This document shows positions 48,196-59,870 of a stretch of DNA of 64,000 nt, one piece after another (position 1 is the first letter of the stretch; the number at the start of each line of letters is the position of its first letter). The DNA lies in contig CM041292.1 in NCBI GenBank assembly GCA_023052935.1, positions 133,376,951 through 133,440,950 of the forward strand, given 5' to 3'. Source of the stretch: Piezodorus guildinii. Taxonomy: Eukaryota > Arthropoda > Insecta > Hemiptera > Pentatomidae. A model generated the notes under the pieces. That model saw nothing but the letters and a program-made list of their open reading frames with translations. It was not told the origin of the DNA and did no database searches. Made by a program: the position numbers and the translations under genes.

Positions 48196-48575
48196 GTTTC
48201 TTAATAGTATTTTTAACGACTAACAGAATAAAATAGTTAATTATGTCGAATTTTAAGTATTTTGCTATTAGAAAAATTAACATGATGTGAACAATTTTCA
48301 CGGAAAACTGTGGTGACTAAAATCAACATTAGTTTTGAAAATTAATATTATAATTAATTTAACTAGAGAACCTAAAAAAAAATTTCTTAGTTCTACTACC
48401 AGAATAATTTTTTTAATTATGTCGAATTTTAAGCATTTTACTATCATAAACAATTAACATTATAAGATTACATGAAGTGGAACAATTTCCGCGGAAAACA
48501 ACGGTGAAAGGAATCAACAGTAGTCATAGTTCTGAAAATTAATATTATTATTCATTTTACGAGAGATCTTAAACT
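48196..48575. repeat. Diverged tandem duplication, about 190-bp unit
   Basis: The two units share AATTATGTCGAATTTTAAG, a CGGAAAAC box, AATCAACA and GAAAATTAATATTA in the same order, with several indels. It is old, and no function is visible. Confidence 0.75.
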
Positions 48576-49975
48576 GCTTTATTTTTTTCATTGATTTTGT
48601 ATGTGCTTTTCTTCAATATTATAATATTATTTTTTGTGTATTATAATTTTTGAAAGATGCAATTATGTTTAATTTTTAAACTACTAAGTTGAACTGATCA
48701 AAGCATATAGTTATTCTGTGGGTATTTCTTTTTTTTTGTTTTACGATTTTTATTTTATCATAATTGCCAATGTTCATTATCTATTCGAGGGCTTCACATC
48801 ACAAAGAAACCAGTTCGAAAACAGTGATTTACTATAGTAAATATTTAAACACAAATAATGTAATCAAGCAATGCGTTTTTTTTTTATTTTTATTATTATT
48901 TTAAGTCTCAATGATATATCATTAACTTAATTTTTTAAAGTGATGGTTGTAGTGATTGTCCGTTTTGAAAAAATTGAAGATTGATTTGCGTCATAAATTA
49001 AATTAATTTTATAAAATAATTAATATATACAAAAATATTTTATGAAATGTTAGTGATCTCACCTTATCGCAAAGACGTTGGAAATAAATTATATATAAAT
49101 AATGAAGATAAACTTATTTAAAATTCATCCTCCTCAGGACCGAAGTAGGGGAATTTTTCTAAATATGCGGGGGCTTCAAAAGTATGTTTTCAATCTTTTT
49201 CTCTCATCTTCCAGATGTTCCTTCATATAGCGGAGACTGAGCGGCTGTATTCCTCTGATATATCGAATCGAATCAGACTTTAAAATCTAATACAAATAGG
49301 AATACAGGAGATGGAAGAGGGAGTGTAGGGCGTTGAATATTAACCAGATAAGTCCCAAGTCAGATCAACGAGGTTGCTTTTATTCCTACGAGGCAGTCAG
49401 AAGCAGCCGGCAAGGGTGGGTCCTCTTCTGCTCTAGCTTACACAGCATTGTACCAAAACTAAGGCACAAGGATTTTTTTTTTCTCCGTTACAGCTATCCT
49501 TGAATATTAAATAGCAATCCGATTTCAGCTTACCCGTGCGAGATTCTCACGGAGTAGAATATTTGGTTAGAACATTTTTGGTGAGTTTTCTTTATTCTAT
49601 TTTGTATTTATATTATCATTGCTGTCAGCATACGGAAAAAAAAACGCTGGAAATTATTAAACAATTGTTTATTATTTGCAAATAATAATATTTGGGTATA
49701 AATGTTTATAAAGCTGTTTATAGGCAGTCGAATAATTTGAAAAGAAATAAATAATTCAACGAAAAATGGCCTATCAACACTTCTAATTTCATATCGCTGC
49801 TATTTCTGAACCGATTTCAATGATTTGTAGGAGATTCATTTATCTATCGAATATCACTAACTTTTCTTAGTAGAGTTCTACATATCTTGAAACGTAAGTC
49901 CTCAAATTTTCAAGGACGTAATTTTTTTTTTTGGTCGATAACAAAGTTCATTATTGAACATAATAAACTAAAAGA
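48576..49975. other. AT-rich; GC-richer unclassified patch at 49130-49480
   Basis: The patch (TCCTCCTCAGGACCGAAG to about CACAGCATTGTACC) is compositionally distinct, but no reading frame or splice pair is convincing. Confidence 0.35.
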
Positions 49976-49979
49976 ATTT

Positions 49980-50415
49980 ATACTAGACTTCTTCCTTTTC
50001 TGTCAATTTATATAATTCAATTAATATTTTCTGATTCCAGAGCACCTCATAATTTTTTCTTTATCATCGATAATAACCAAGTTATTATCTCCTATGAGTC
50101 ACATCTCTTATAAGTCGTGGCTTAACCATATAAGATTAATTTTTTTTCTACATCCTTTTTTTTCATCGCGGTGTCTTTTTCTTAAAAATCTCTTCAATTT
50201 TTCTCTGTCCTCAATAAAAACCAAGTTTGGGGAGAATGACATCTATAATAATTCGTGACTTGAATATACAGATTTTTTTTATGTATTTATTTTTATCGCG
50301 CTTTACTGATTCTAAAAAACTTTTCATTTTTCTCCATCTTCAAACATAACATAGTTATGGGCGTATTTGTGGTAAAATTTCAATTTTTTTTCTCTTAACA
50401 TCGCATGGGTTCGTT
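49980..50415. repeat. Three diverged tandem units of about 120-130 bp
   Basis: Each unit has a C/T-rich TTTTTCT block, a loosely conserved ATAACCAAGTTATT-like segment (AAAACCAAGTTTGG, ACATAGTTATGG) and, in two units, an ATCGCG box. Alignment by eye is imperfect. Confidence 0.5.
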
Positions 50416-50864
50416 CTTACAGCACTATTATTTTATTATGGTTCATTGAGAAAAATCGAAATATTTCTGAATAAAAAAAAGTTGATAATTGATATTTTAT
50501 TTTCGAACTAATACAAACATTAAATGAAATAAACACTTTTATAGCCCTTGATGTTAACGCCTCATAGCCCCAAACAGCAACCATTCGTTCTATTAAAAAA
50601 ATTAATAAATTTATAAAAGCGATAGAAATTAAAGTAAAGTATAGAAGAAAGAAAAATATATCATAATCTGGATTTAATATCTTTATATAGAATTTACTCT
50701 AATGCTAGCGCCTCAATTTTAGCCCCATACTGAAAATATATCATTTTACAATTACTTTTAGGGCAGCATACTGGTCAAATTTTTAAATGTCCTTTTTTTA
50801 AATTTTAGAGCTATATTTACTTATTGTGTAATGTTACAATCATAATAATGATTTTTTTTTTGAG
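50416..50864. other. AT-rich, nothing recognised
   Basis: No motif was identified. Confidence 0.4.
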
Positions 50865-51370
50865 ATTTTTTTTTTTAGGTTAAGATTTTTATTTAAAAAT
50901 ATCTTTTACAAACGGCCACATGCCTCAAACAATAATAATGATAAAAGAGATCAAATTCATGCTATGTTTACAGAAAAAAATAATAAATAAAAATAAAAGA
51001 AATACTGAGAAAAACAAAAAAATATTTTTTATATTGGAATAAAATAAATGAATTAACATGTGAAACACACACTTACTTATATACCTTATTTACAATCAGC
51101 CAGGGAAGCCCGAGCCAAAGTTGTTCTCCATATGGAGGGACAAGCAAGACTCATGAGATCCCAACGCTTCTCTCTCAACTAAATCGCAGGTATTGATAGC
51201 CAGCGAAGGCAGAATCAAAGAGCTAATGTTGACAGCTTAGACATAAGAACATTGCATTATAAATTTTTTCGTGGTTACTGCCACTTCAACCTTCTTCGAA
51301 AATTGTAGGGATGGGGAGAACTGGAAATATATTGTTTAAAAGGATCGAGGCTCTGGTAAAACCTGGCACA
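50865..51370 (-). mobile_element. 5'-truncated jockey-type LINE 3' end
   Basis: The T-run at 50867-50875 marks the poly(A) end. It then shares, in family order, TTATTTACAATC, GAGATCCCAACGCTTCTCTC and ACTGCCACTTCAACCTTCTT (the reverse complement of the last ORF2 codons) with 33200-33520. It ends near 51370 inside coding sequence. Confidence 0.65.
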
Positions 51371-51529
51371 ACATTCCAAATCATCTTATTCTATTTAAAT
51401 ACTAGACTTATCTTAGAAATAAGTTTTTATACTAATTGAATTATATTTTGTTTTACTTAGAATAAATATTATTTTATAACCTATAATAATGATTGAGGAA
51501 AAATATTAACATTTTTTTTTGTATTACAG
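51371..51529 (+). other. Putative intron end with acceptor site
   Basis: AT-rich sequence ends in the pyrimidine tract and acceptor TTTTTTTTGTATTACAG at 51513-51529, directly before the coding exon. The intron would contain the LINE insertions to its left; its 5' end is not identified. Confidence 0.45.
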
Positions 51530-51602
51530 GGGCGACGGAGGTGCACCCTGGCGTCATAGGAGCATCACCTACCCTTACATTCAAGGACTTCCCACCACTT
51601 AG
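51530..51602 (+). CDS. Candidate terminal coding exon of a host gene
   Basis: After a strong acceptor, the exon starts with one base that completes a split codon and then stays open for 23 codons to TAG at 51600-51602. It begins GDGGAPWRHR and ends YIQGLPTT. Base composition jumps to more than half G+C exactly at the acceptor and falls after the stop, with G/C-rich third positions unlike the background. About 1 kb of AT-rich 3' UTR follows. I do not recognise the protein. Upstream exons were not found in the window and may lie beyond a long intron. A transposon fragment is possible but would not explain the acceptor, stop and UTR together. Confidence 0.45.
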
Positions 51603-52625
51603 GAACTAGTTTGAATAGAGTGATATATTTTTGTAAATAATAATACAGAAATAATTTTAAAATTTGGCTCTGCGATTTAATTTTTTTTAAATGTATAATT
51701 GATGCTATAATCTTGACTTTTGATTTCAATTTGGTGCTGTGTGGTCTAAAGGTCTGTGTAGTGATTGGTCCTACAGGGAACCATCCAGTTCACAATGTGT
51801 GGAGGAAAATTAGTCTTTTTATAGGTTTTTTTTTCCTTATGTATATATTTACTAGGCCTTTACAATTAATTTGAATTCAATGCATTCAACTGTAGTTACC
51901 TTGTTATATATGGTGGTATATTCAGTACTATTATGTATAATGGCCATTAGAATAAAATTATAATTGTATCTTTGGCGTAACATAAATTAAAATTCTGACA
52001 TTAAAATGTTTCTTAGAATATTATTAATATTTCTAGAATATAAAAAAGGGTATTTAGAATTCAAAATGTGAAATTAGGGTATCGCTCCACAACGAATTAC
52101 AAATGTGACCCCTAGCAGTAAGCCTTAGGTTCACATCAGAAATGGCTACTATTGAAGCACCAGTGTGAAACCTTAACCACATAAAATAAGGTTTCTTCAT
52201 TATTGGAGGTTCCCTGGTATCATTTAGCTCTTTTTAAACATAACTTTTATTATCTTAATATCTTGTCCATTCATTCATTCCTAATTGTTACAATTTTATT
52301 CCTAGTAAATTTTATCATTATTGATACATTTTTGTATTCGATATTTACAGTATCTTTTGGTGAATTTGATTCATGAATAAGCAATCTAAATGTTTTACAT
52401 TTTTGAACACCGCCGATTAAATACTTTGTAATTAGTATATTATATTTTATATTAGACATGTACATAGATTAATTGATGTGTATATATATAATTATTGAAA
52501 TTTTTATCTGTACAGAAAAAATTCGAGCTTTGTTGTAAGTGATATTAATTTGGAAATAATAATTGTAAATGCTTTTTGTAAAGTGTGAAATATGATGTAA
52601 ATAAAGAATGGTCATTACAATTACC
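51603..52625 (+). other. Putative 3' UTR with poly(A) signal
   Basis: AT-rich and non-repetitive. It ends with the AATAAA signal in GATGTAAATAAAGAATGG at about 52600, followed by a T/A-rich region. This fits the exon at 51530. Confidence 0.4.
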
Positions 52626-53149
52626 TAAACATTCATGACTAAATGTTATGAAATTTTATTAATAATTAGTATTACTAAAATAATTATGAATTTTAATATA
52701 TATAGTAACATATAGAATTGTTCTAAAATTATGGATAATAAGATAATAACTGTAAAATTATAAAAACATTATGTGGTAAAGATGGTATGTTCCCGGCAGA
52801 ATTTCAGGTTGTAATTATTTTAAAGCTTTAGCTGTTTCAATGCTGTAACTTAATTATAGTGCTTTATTCCCTGTGTTTTAGTAAATTTGTATTCGCACTT
52901 TCTTAAGTTAAAATACATTGTTTTAAGACTAGTTTATTTTAATTTAAATCCTTTGTTTTAATCCTATCCATATTTAATTTTTGGTTCCAAGTCTCGAGAA
53001 AATAAAATGATTCAAAAGATGAACTGCTATCCAGGTATCTGCTTAGTGTGTTTTTAATAATTTTTAAGTTTCCTCATATTCGCAAGAGGTTTCTATGAGG
53101 AATAAATGTTTGAGATTGATAAAATAAATAAATTTTTTAGATAGATAAT
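52626..53149. other. AT-rich, nothing recognised
   Basis: No motif was identified. Confidence 0.4.
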
Positions 53150-53525
53150 ACATTTATTTATTCGGATATATTACAGTTTGTCTCAATGGACAATAATAAT
53201 ATTGCTACATGATAACATTCATACAATATTTACAATATAAACAAAAGAAAAGTCAAATTACATAAAATGAAACTAAAATTAATAAAGGTATATAATAACA
53301 AAATTTATAAACTAAATAAATACTAGGTTAACAAATAAATAAACAAAACATGAACACACTCATATTCAATAATTATAATTATATACAATATTTACAATTT
53401 GCTAGGGGAGTCCGCCTCTCCCTCCCTCCCCCTACTTGTGGAGGACAATCAGAATCCGGGGGATCCCAGCGCCTCCCTCTCAGCCGCATCACTGGTCAGA
53501 GCCAGTGGAAGCTGAAAATAAATAA
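53150..53525 (-). mobile_element. Jockey-type LINE 3' UTR copy
   Basis: It shares TATTACAGTTTGTCTCAATG, ACATTCATACAATATTTACAA, TTTACAATTTGCTAGGGGAG, GGATCCCAGCGCCTCCCTCT and the CAGCCGCATCACTGGTCAGAG box with the other UTR copies, all in the same minus orientation. No coding part remains. Confidence 0.75.
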
Positions 53526-55474
53526 ATAAAAATGAATTATCTGCATATAAGAACGGTTTCAACACAGTTTTCACTGTATTTTTATTCATCGTTAGTATTT
53601 TTAGAGAAACGGAAAAAAACAATTTTAAAATAAATTACACCCTCTGATTTATTCCCCTTTCTTTTTCATTCTATGATTCCTAACCATAAACGCCAAGTTT
53701 TGAGTCGAATATTATAAGATATTATACATCAGAAATTATGACCAACGTTTGCTACTTCAAAATTCAAGTTGTTACTCAGTTTCACGAAAGAGGTTTAGAG
53801 ATTATTCAGAAATTTCTGTATTGAAAGTAATGCTCCTATTTTTTTAAAACATTAATTGGAAAGAAATAATACAATCATACAATGCACGTCTTTCCATAGT
53901 CAGAACAAGAGTGTTCCAGAAATTAAATAGCTGTCCACTCAACTTTTAAAGGAAAATTTCGGAATGAAAACTGACCTCAACGGTAAGCTAGACCTAGAGG
54001 AATTTAACTTATTGGCAATTTCATAAATATGTTTTGTTGCTTACTCTTCAGGAGTTAAACAAGCTAAGGGGAAACAAAAAAAAATATATACTTGACATGC
54101 TAAAAGTTATAAGTGAACAAACAAGACTTCTAAAGGCGATAAATATGAATAGGTAAAGATGTACCCAAGAGGACTTGGATTAAACAAAAAACGTTCTTTG
54201 GCAGATCTGCTGACTATGAACCGTCATTGGTAAATTGGAAATAATTATTGCACAAACTATACGTGGAATACTATTCACAGTGAACTCGTTTTTAATAGCT
54301 CTGAATCCAATGAGTTAAAATGAATTTTCACTCAAGTTTAAAGAGTTCAAAATTTTGCCTGGACTGTTTATCCCCAAGAACTAAATAATGATTCTTATAA
54401 CAGCCGGAAAAATTATAGGATGATGAGTGTATCTTATTATTACACAAGTACTGGAAGAAAGACAGTATCACCCCTCTATGAAAATTTAAGTAATGCTTAC
54501 TCCAGTAGTACTACCAAATAAGGATACTCTTGAAATATGAACCGCGGGCAACGAACACTGATTAAACTCGTTTGTTAAGTAGATTACCTTATACTGCCAA
54601 ACATATCGATTGGAAATATTAGCATTGACAAGATTCCCTTTAGTATCAGGTCTCTTCTCACTAATTTTTCACGTATTAAAATATTTACTACCAAGATATA
54701 AGTGATATTATTGTGGATGTGTTTCAATAGATTCGTAAGTCTAATGAAGGGAACACGAATGTTCATGAGGATTAGAGAAAGACCTTTCAGTCCTACTGAT
54801 AAGTTGAGGACATAACAATACATGAAATGCCTGCGGTATTGTTAATAACTTTTCAGATTTCTTTTACACAAAGCAATGACAGAAATTTTGAAATTCCAAT
54901 ATATTTGTGCTCGAAAATTATCAAAAAAATTGACTGCAAACACAGGGGGTGGTGTTGAGTTTTTTTATACACTCAAATTAATAAGTTAGGATTTTCGGAG
55001 CTGAAACATGCATGGGGATGAAACTTGAAAAATCAAGACTTCTAAGACAGTCATCATAGTAGCAGTATAGTAAACAACATTTGATAAGATTAGATTTAAA
55101 TAGATTTTATGGAGTTTCAGCCACAGAAGAAGAATATCAATGCAGTATAATAACGTGAGACAATCAAGAAGAATGTTATAGCAAAGAAAAGGGAACGTTA
55201 ACGAAGGATATGTGAACATAACTTTAGCACTAGTATGACAGACAATACCCGCTCCACATAGTTAACGTCTTCAAGGTGTCTCATTCACACCTCATTCGGT
55301 GTGGACATTTTTAACCGTACCGCATACTCCTCTCACTTGCCACTTCTTATATTTTCATATCATATCGTTGAAGAATAACATAGGCAAAAATAAAATTTCA
55401 ATCGAAGATAAGGGGAAATAAGAGGTTCAAACTGAAAGGAGTAAATCACAACCTGCAAAGAACTGTTGGAAGAA
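53526..55474. other. AT-rich, no gene recognised
   Basis: Nearly 2 kb without coding or shared-repeat signal. Minus frames at 54584-54823 and 54986-55219 have no domain. Confidence 0.4.
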
Positions 55475-55665
55475 GGGTGTGTGGCAAGCATAAGATGAGC
55501 AAAGTCGCGGGTTTAAACCCATTAGATGGTTCAAAGATTTGTCATGGAAAAGAAAAATTCTTTGTTACGCCGTTCTTCTGAGAGCCATGTCTTAATTAAA
55601 GCTTAATAAAAAAAATTAGAACTAGCCACGGTATCATGAAGTGATGCTAAATGAATTTACAAAGT
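55475..55665 (+). mobile_element. SINE-1 copy, degraded
   Basis: CGCGGGTTTAAACCCATTAG keeps the B box and body start. Then TTTGTTACGCCGTTCTTC and TGAAGTGATGCTAAATGAAT follow family order with deletions between them. Confidence 0.65.
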
Positions 55666-56605
55666 ATAGGAAGGCTGCGTGGAGAAGGAAATGTTTTTCT
55701 TCGGATAGAAAACTGGCCTGTGTATGTAGTTTTTCACTTAAGATAGAATAAATAGAAGAAGCCAGAATCGGTGCAATATTTATTAGATATTTTATTCTCC
55801 GTATCTATATTGACTTAGACATAGATCGTGTATTTAGTATTGCAGTAGAATGACTCTATGAGAAATTATTTCATTCAGTCAGAAATGATATAAGAAAATG
55901 CCTGAATTTGAAAGCATAAAGTCAATGCCGTCATATATAATACATAAAACCTACTTTTAAAGGAAAATTTTTATTTTCCCTGGCTGCTAAAAAATACGTT
56001 ATTAGGGATATTATGACAATTTAGAGGTTGAGACCGGTCGAAGAAATCTAAAAGAGGTTTATCTTATATTTCTTCAGAATTTCAAGAAACCATTAAATAC
56101 ACTACCTCAGCATTTGAGTAAATACCGTACATTGGATATTTGGAGGACTCCAAGCTGGAAATCAGCGGTATATGTACAATTAACATGGTGTTGTAATATT
56201 CGTAAAACATATCAACTTTAGTTGGGGGGATCGTGAGCCCGTGATGAAAAATAATCATTTATTAAAAAAAGTAATTTACCTTAATCTTCTAAGTGATCTA
56301 GACTGTAAAGGAGAAAAACTAGGAGTATTTAAAGAAGGTTACCTCAATGAAAATAGTACTGTAACTATAACTGTATGAAGTCGAGATAAGATCTTTGCAG
56401 AACATTTTAGTCTCGATGACATAAGTTCTTTTTACTAAAGAAAGCAAATGAATAAGTTTTTTGGATGAAACATCATATTTTATGATACATGACATGGTGA
56501 CTTTGTCATCGACGAAGTGAGTTTCTTTCTAAAATGAAGAAATGTTCAAAATTGATATGGGATATATATTCAGCAATATACACACTACATCTCACAAAGA
56601 AAGAA
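55666..56605. other. AT-rich, nothing recognised
   Basis: No motif was identified. Confidence 0.4.
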
Positions 56606-56700
56606 ATCTGTATTTTTGAATAGGGACATACACAGGCTCTTCTTCGGGTATGTGAGACCCCTCAGCCAAAGGGTGGCCACTTAAAAAATTTCACTTATAT
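56606..56700 (+). mobile_element. SINE-2 body fragment
   Basis: TTGAATAGGGACATACACAG and GGGTATGTGAGACCCCTCAG match 59088-59155 almost exactly. The tRNA-like head is missing. Confidence 0.75.
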
Positions 56701-57490
56701 TTTATTTAATATGCTAATAGGTCACAAAATTATAAAAATACAGAAACGTAAGGAGTTGTTCCTAAAATTAAAAGGAGTAGGGAATAAAATCCTTATTCAA
56801 CATTGGAAAGTGCTTAAATTTTTTCCTGACTCCAAATTCATAGAAATGTTTACTAGAAGAATAAATCACTGCTCTAAGTCGTTAAAATAAAAATTATTTA
56901 TCAAATTAATTTGAAAGGAATTAACGATTTGCTGCTAATATTAGCTATATATGTTTAAGAAATATTAATGGGTTTTGATTTAGGGACCAGTATATATGTT
57001 TACTGATATATATATAATCCTGTGTGTTTACGCCAACAATTAATGTAATCAGTTTGAGCTTGTTCCAAAAGGATTAACCTGTTTTGAAGCATCTAAGTTT
57101 CATCATATGAAAAAATATTTAATGACTTAGATAACCTCAATTAACTTTGAATTAGTTACATTGGCCTTTAAAACTCAAGATAAATAAGGGGCTCAACAGG
57201 ACATTGGAGAAATAAAGGTAAGAGGTGATGGAGTAGGGCCTTCATTAGGGGATTTATTAAGAAATGTTGCGACAGGGCAAGACCGCAAATTAGATCGGGT
57301 GGAGGGAGCTTGGCCAATTGTAGTCGATTGGATCTGGCTCCAGTCCTCCTTGAAATCTACCATCCACTAAAGCCTCCAATTTTTTTTTGTAGCTTACTAG
57401 TTCTCTCTATGCACCAGGTTTATAAAAGTCTTGGGTTTTAAATTTTTGTAAACTGTTTCCATTGTTCAGTTTATACATATATAAACTTCA
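56701..57490. other. AT-rich; GC-richer scrap at 57180-57380
   Basis: The scrap has a purine-rich segment and a CTGGCTCCAGTCCTCC string but no recognisable product. Confidence 0.35.
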
Positions 57491-57493
57491 GAT

Positions 57494-58320
57494 TTGTTTA
57501 TCTTTACCTCCTTCGGAAATTCAGGAAGACCTAGTAGGATCTGTGCCTGGGCCAATCTGAACGAGTTAAGGCTAAACGCTACAAAAACTCAGACAATTTT
57601 TATTGGATCCAATCCCCTACTTTCATCTTTATCTTCTCTTCCTACCTTACTCCTAAACGAACAACCCATCATTTTCAGCTCCTGCGTAAAAAAAACTTGG
57701 GTATTTTCATCGAAAAAAACCTATCTTCAAAACAACACATAGCCCAAATTTCCCGACGGTCAGTAAGTACTCTCAAGTACTCTCGGTCAATAAGTTATTC
57801 AATCGTTCCCGCCATCTTCTTCCACAGTTCACTCGTATGCTCTTCGTTCCCTCAATGATTTCCCCCCACTTTGACAATGAATGTATGATATACGGTGGCC
57901 TCTCGACGATGCTTGAGAAACGATCAAAGTATATCATGAACTGTTTTTTAAGATTTGTCGTTGGCACCTCGAGGAGGTCTCACGTGTCCCATCTTTACGG
58001 CGAGTTAAAGTGGCTTTTCAAACCTGTAGACAATATTTACCTAACCCTTAACTCCCAGCACCCTCCTTATATATACGATCTTCTGCAGTTCAAACCATCA
58101 ATTCATTCACAAGAAACTAGATCCCGACATTCCGAAATTTATATTCCTTCCCACAGAACTAAAACATATGAACGTTCATTCTGTCTCTCGCTCCACCAGT
58201 TTTAGGAATTCTCTTCCAACAAACATCCGTCGAGCAACCTCTCTCTTTACTTTCAAATACTTTTTGTTCCAGTATCTTCTTACTTCCCATAATGACGCTA
58301 GCCGACAATAATAATTGTAC
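57494..58320 (+). pseudogene. CR1/jockey-type LINE ORF2 C-terminal half
   Basis: The frame at 57494-57742 has WANLNELRLNATKTQTIFIG, the region just after the catalytic box, and then SCVKKTWVF, a decayed 'VK.LG' motif. The frame at 57837-58205 has MIYGGLSTML, RFVVGTSRRSHVSHLYGELK, PPYIYDLLQF and RSRHSEIYIPSHRTKTYERS, the hallmark C-terminal string of this LINE type. A shifted frame continues with the 'NSLP..IR' close near 58210-58240. It is 5'-truncated and frameshifted near 57745-57840 and 58000. Confidence 0.85.
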
Positions 58321-58585
58321 TGTTAGATGTTTCGTTTTTTATAAGTGTTTAAGTAATAACTGTAATTTTTTTCTTTGTTTTTTGTGCATTTTCTTTTAGT
58401 TTTGTCAAAAGCGTTAAATATTAGTTAATTATATTGTCACCAAATTCATTTATTTCTTATCATTATTTTGATTTATTTTTACTTATGTTAAATCTATTTT
58501 CTTTTTTTTCTCATTAATTTATGTCTTGGCCAGATGAGAATATTTTACTAAGTTAAATTTCATGTTATTCTTAATTACTTGATCT
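58321..58585. other. AT-rich, possible LINE 3' UTR
   Basis: It is T-rich on plus and continues from the LINE remnant. No poly(A) tract or duplication marks the end. Confidence 0.3.
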
Positions 58586-58589
58586 ATTA

Positions 58590-58805
58590 CATGTTGCCAT
58601 CTTTGAGGTAATTTTTGTAATTTGGTCATTATAAACAGTTAAAGGGCGACCGGAGCGCTTTGTGTTTTCAAATCAAAATTTCTAGTACTGAACCGTGCAA
58701 ACCACTTAACGGACCTTGCTTTCTCCTGAAGCATTATTGCCATACATACACCAAATTTTGTTAACTGTCTGTGCAGCGGATTTTACTTTTCGGATATTAT
58801 TAAAT
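58590..58805 (-). pseudogene. Mariner transposase N-terminal fragment
   Basis: On minus: KVKSAAQTVNKIWCMYGNN (first helix-turn-helix), then a WFARF-like region in another frame, RSGRPLTVYND, and MATCNRS. It matches the 24655-24870 copy over the same 70-codon stretch and likewise lacks the DD34D catalytic part. Several frame breaks are present. Confidence 0.78.
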
Positions 58806-58984
58806 GACAAAAATGAAAAATATGGGAGCACTATTATTTTGGTTAGGAGAGGACCAATATTTATGAATGATTTATTTTCTTGAATACTGAAACGTTACAG
58901 TTCCCGAATCGTTTAGTAAGGCAAGATGGCATAGATTATTAGAGTGGCGTTATAGTTAAAGTCTTTATTTAAATCCTCTAACCA

Positions 58985-59250
58985 TATATCCCCTGGGCGA
59001 TACCGTGGCTAGTTTGCTAGTCTCTCAGCCAAAGGTTGTGAGTTCGAATCCCAGTCCGAATCTGGCGGGACTTTTTCAAGTATATCATTGAATAGGGATA
59101 TACACAGGCTCTTCCTCGGGTATGTGAGACCCCTCAGCCAACGGGTGGCCACTTAAAAAATTAGGAGTAGGGTGTGGATGACCCTTACCTAAAACATTTC
59201 ATCGAGAGACATGTTGTATTCTCCCAGAAGATTACAGAATAGCCAAGGGC
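58985..59250 (+). mobile_element. SINE-2 copy
   Basis: A-box-like CGTGGCTAGTTTGC, B box GAGTTCGAATCCC, then GGACTTTTTCAAG, the GGTATGTGAGACCCCTCAGCC block and an AATAGCCAAGGGCC end. It is the clearest copy of the family. A LINE poly(A) end abuts it directly. Confidence 0.85.
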
Positions 59251-59251
59251 C

Positions 59252-59870
59252 TTTTTTTTTTTTTTTTTTTTGTTAGATATTTATTGAGATATATTACAAA
59301 TTGTTTTAAAATGAATAATAGTAATAGTGTTAGGAGACCACATTCATACAGTGTATACAACAAACAATGATAAAGCTGAATTACATAAAAAAAAAAAAAA
59401 AACTCGTATACAGAAGAAAAAACAATTAAAAAAAAACCTATAGTAAAAATAAATATAAAGATCATACACACAATCATAGCTATTTACAATATTTACAATC
59501 TGCTAAAGAAACTCCAGACTAGAACTCTCTCTCCACTTGAGGAGGGAAAAGCAGAATCTAAGAGATCCCAGCGACTCTCAGCCGCGTCACTGTTATGAGT
59601 CAGTGAAAACTGAGTTAGGGCGCAATAACGACAAAGATACAGTAAATGAGAGGAGAATCTGACCAATGTAAGAACTCCAGTATAAACGTTTACAAAACGT
59701 CTCGTTTCAATCTTCGTGAAGGATTAAAGGAGCTGGATAGGAATCGTGCTAGAGGGTTAGGATGATGTATAAGCTTCTGATGGAATTTGGAAATTTCGGA
59801 TGGTATCAGGTCTAGAATAAATGAAATTCTAGAATAAATGGAATTAGATTTAAATAATTAAAAACGAAAT
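59252..59870 (-). mobile_element. 5'-truncated jockey-type LINE 3' end
   Basis: The T-run at 59251-59271 is the poly(A) end. The UTR follows with TATTACAAATTG, CATTCATACAGTGTATACAA, GATCCCAGCGACTCTCAGCC and GAACTCCAGTATA blocks. Then comes the reverse complement of the last ORF2 codons (about 59690-59800, GTTTCAATCTTC). It is younger than or coincident with the SINE-2 edge it touches. Confidence 0.8.
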
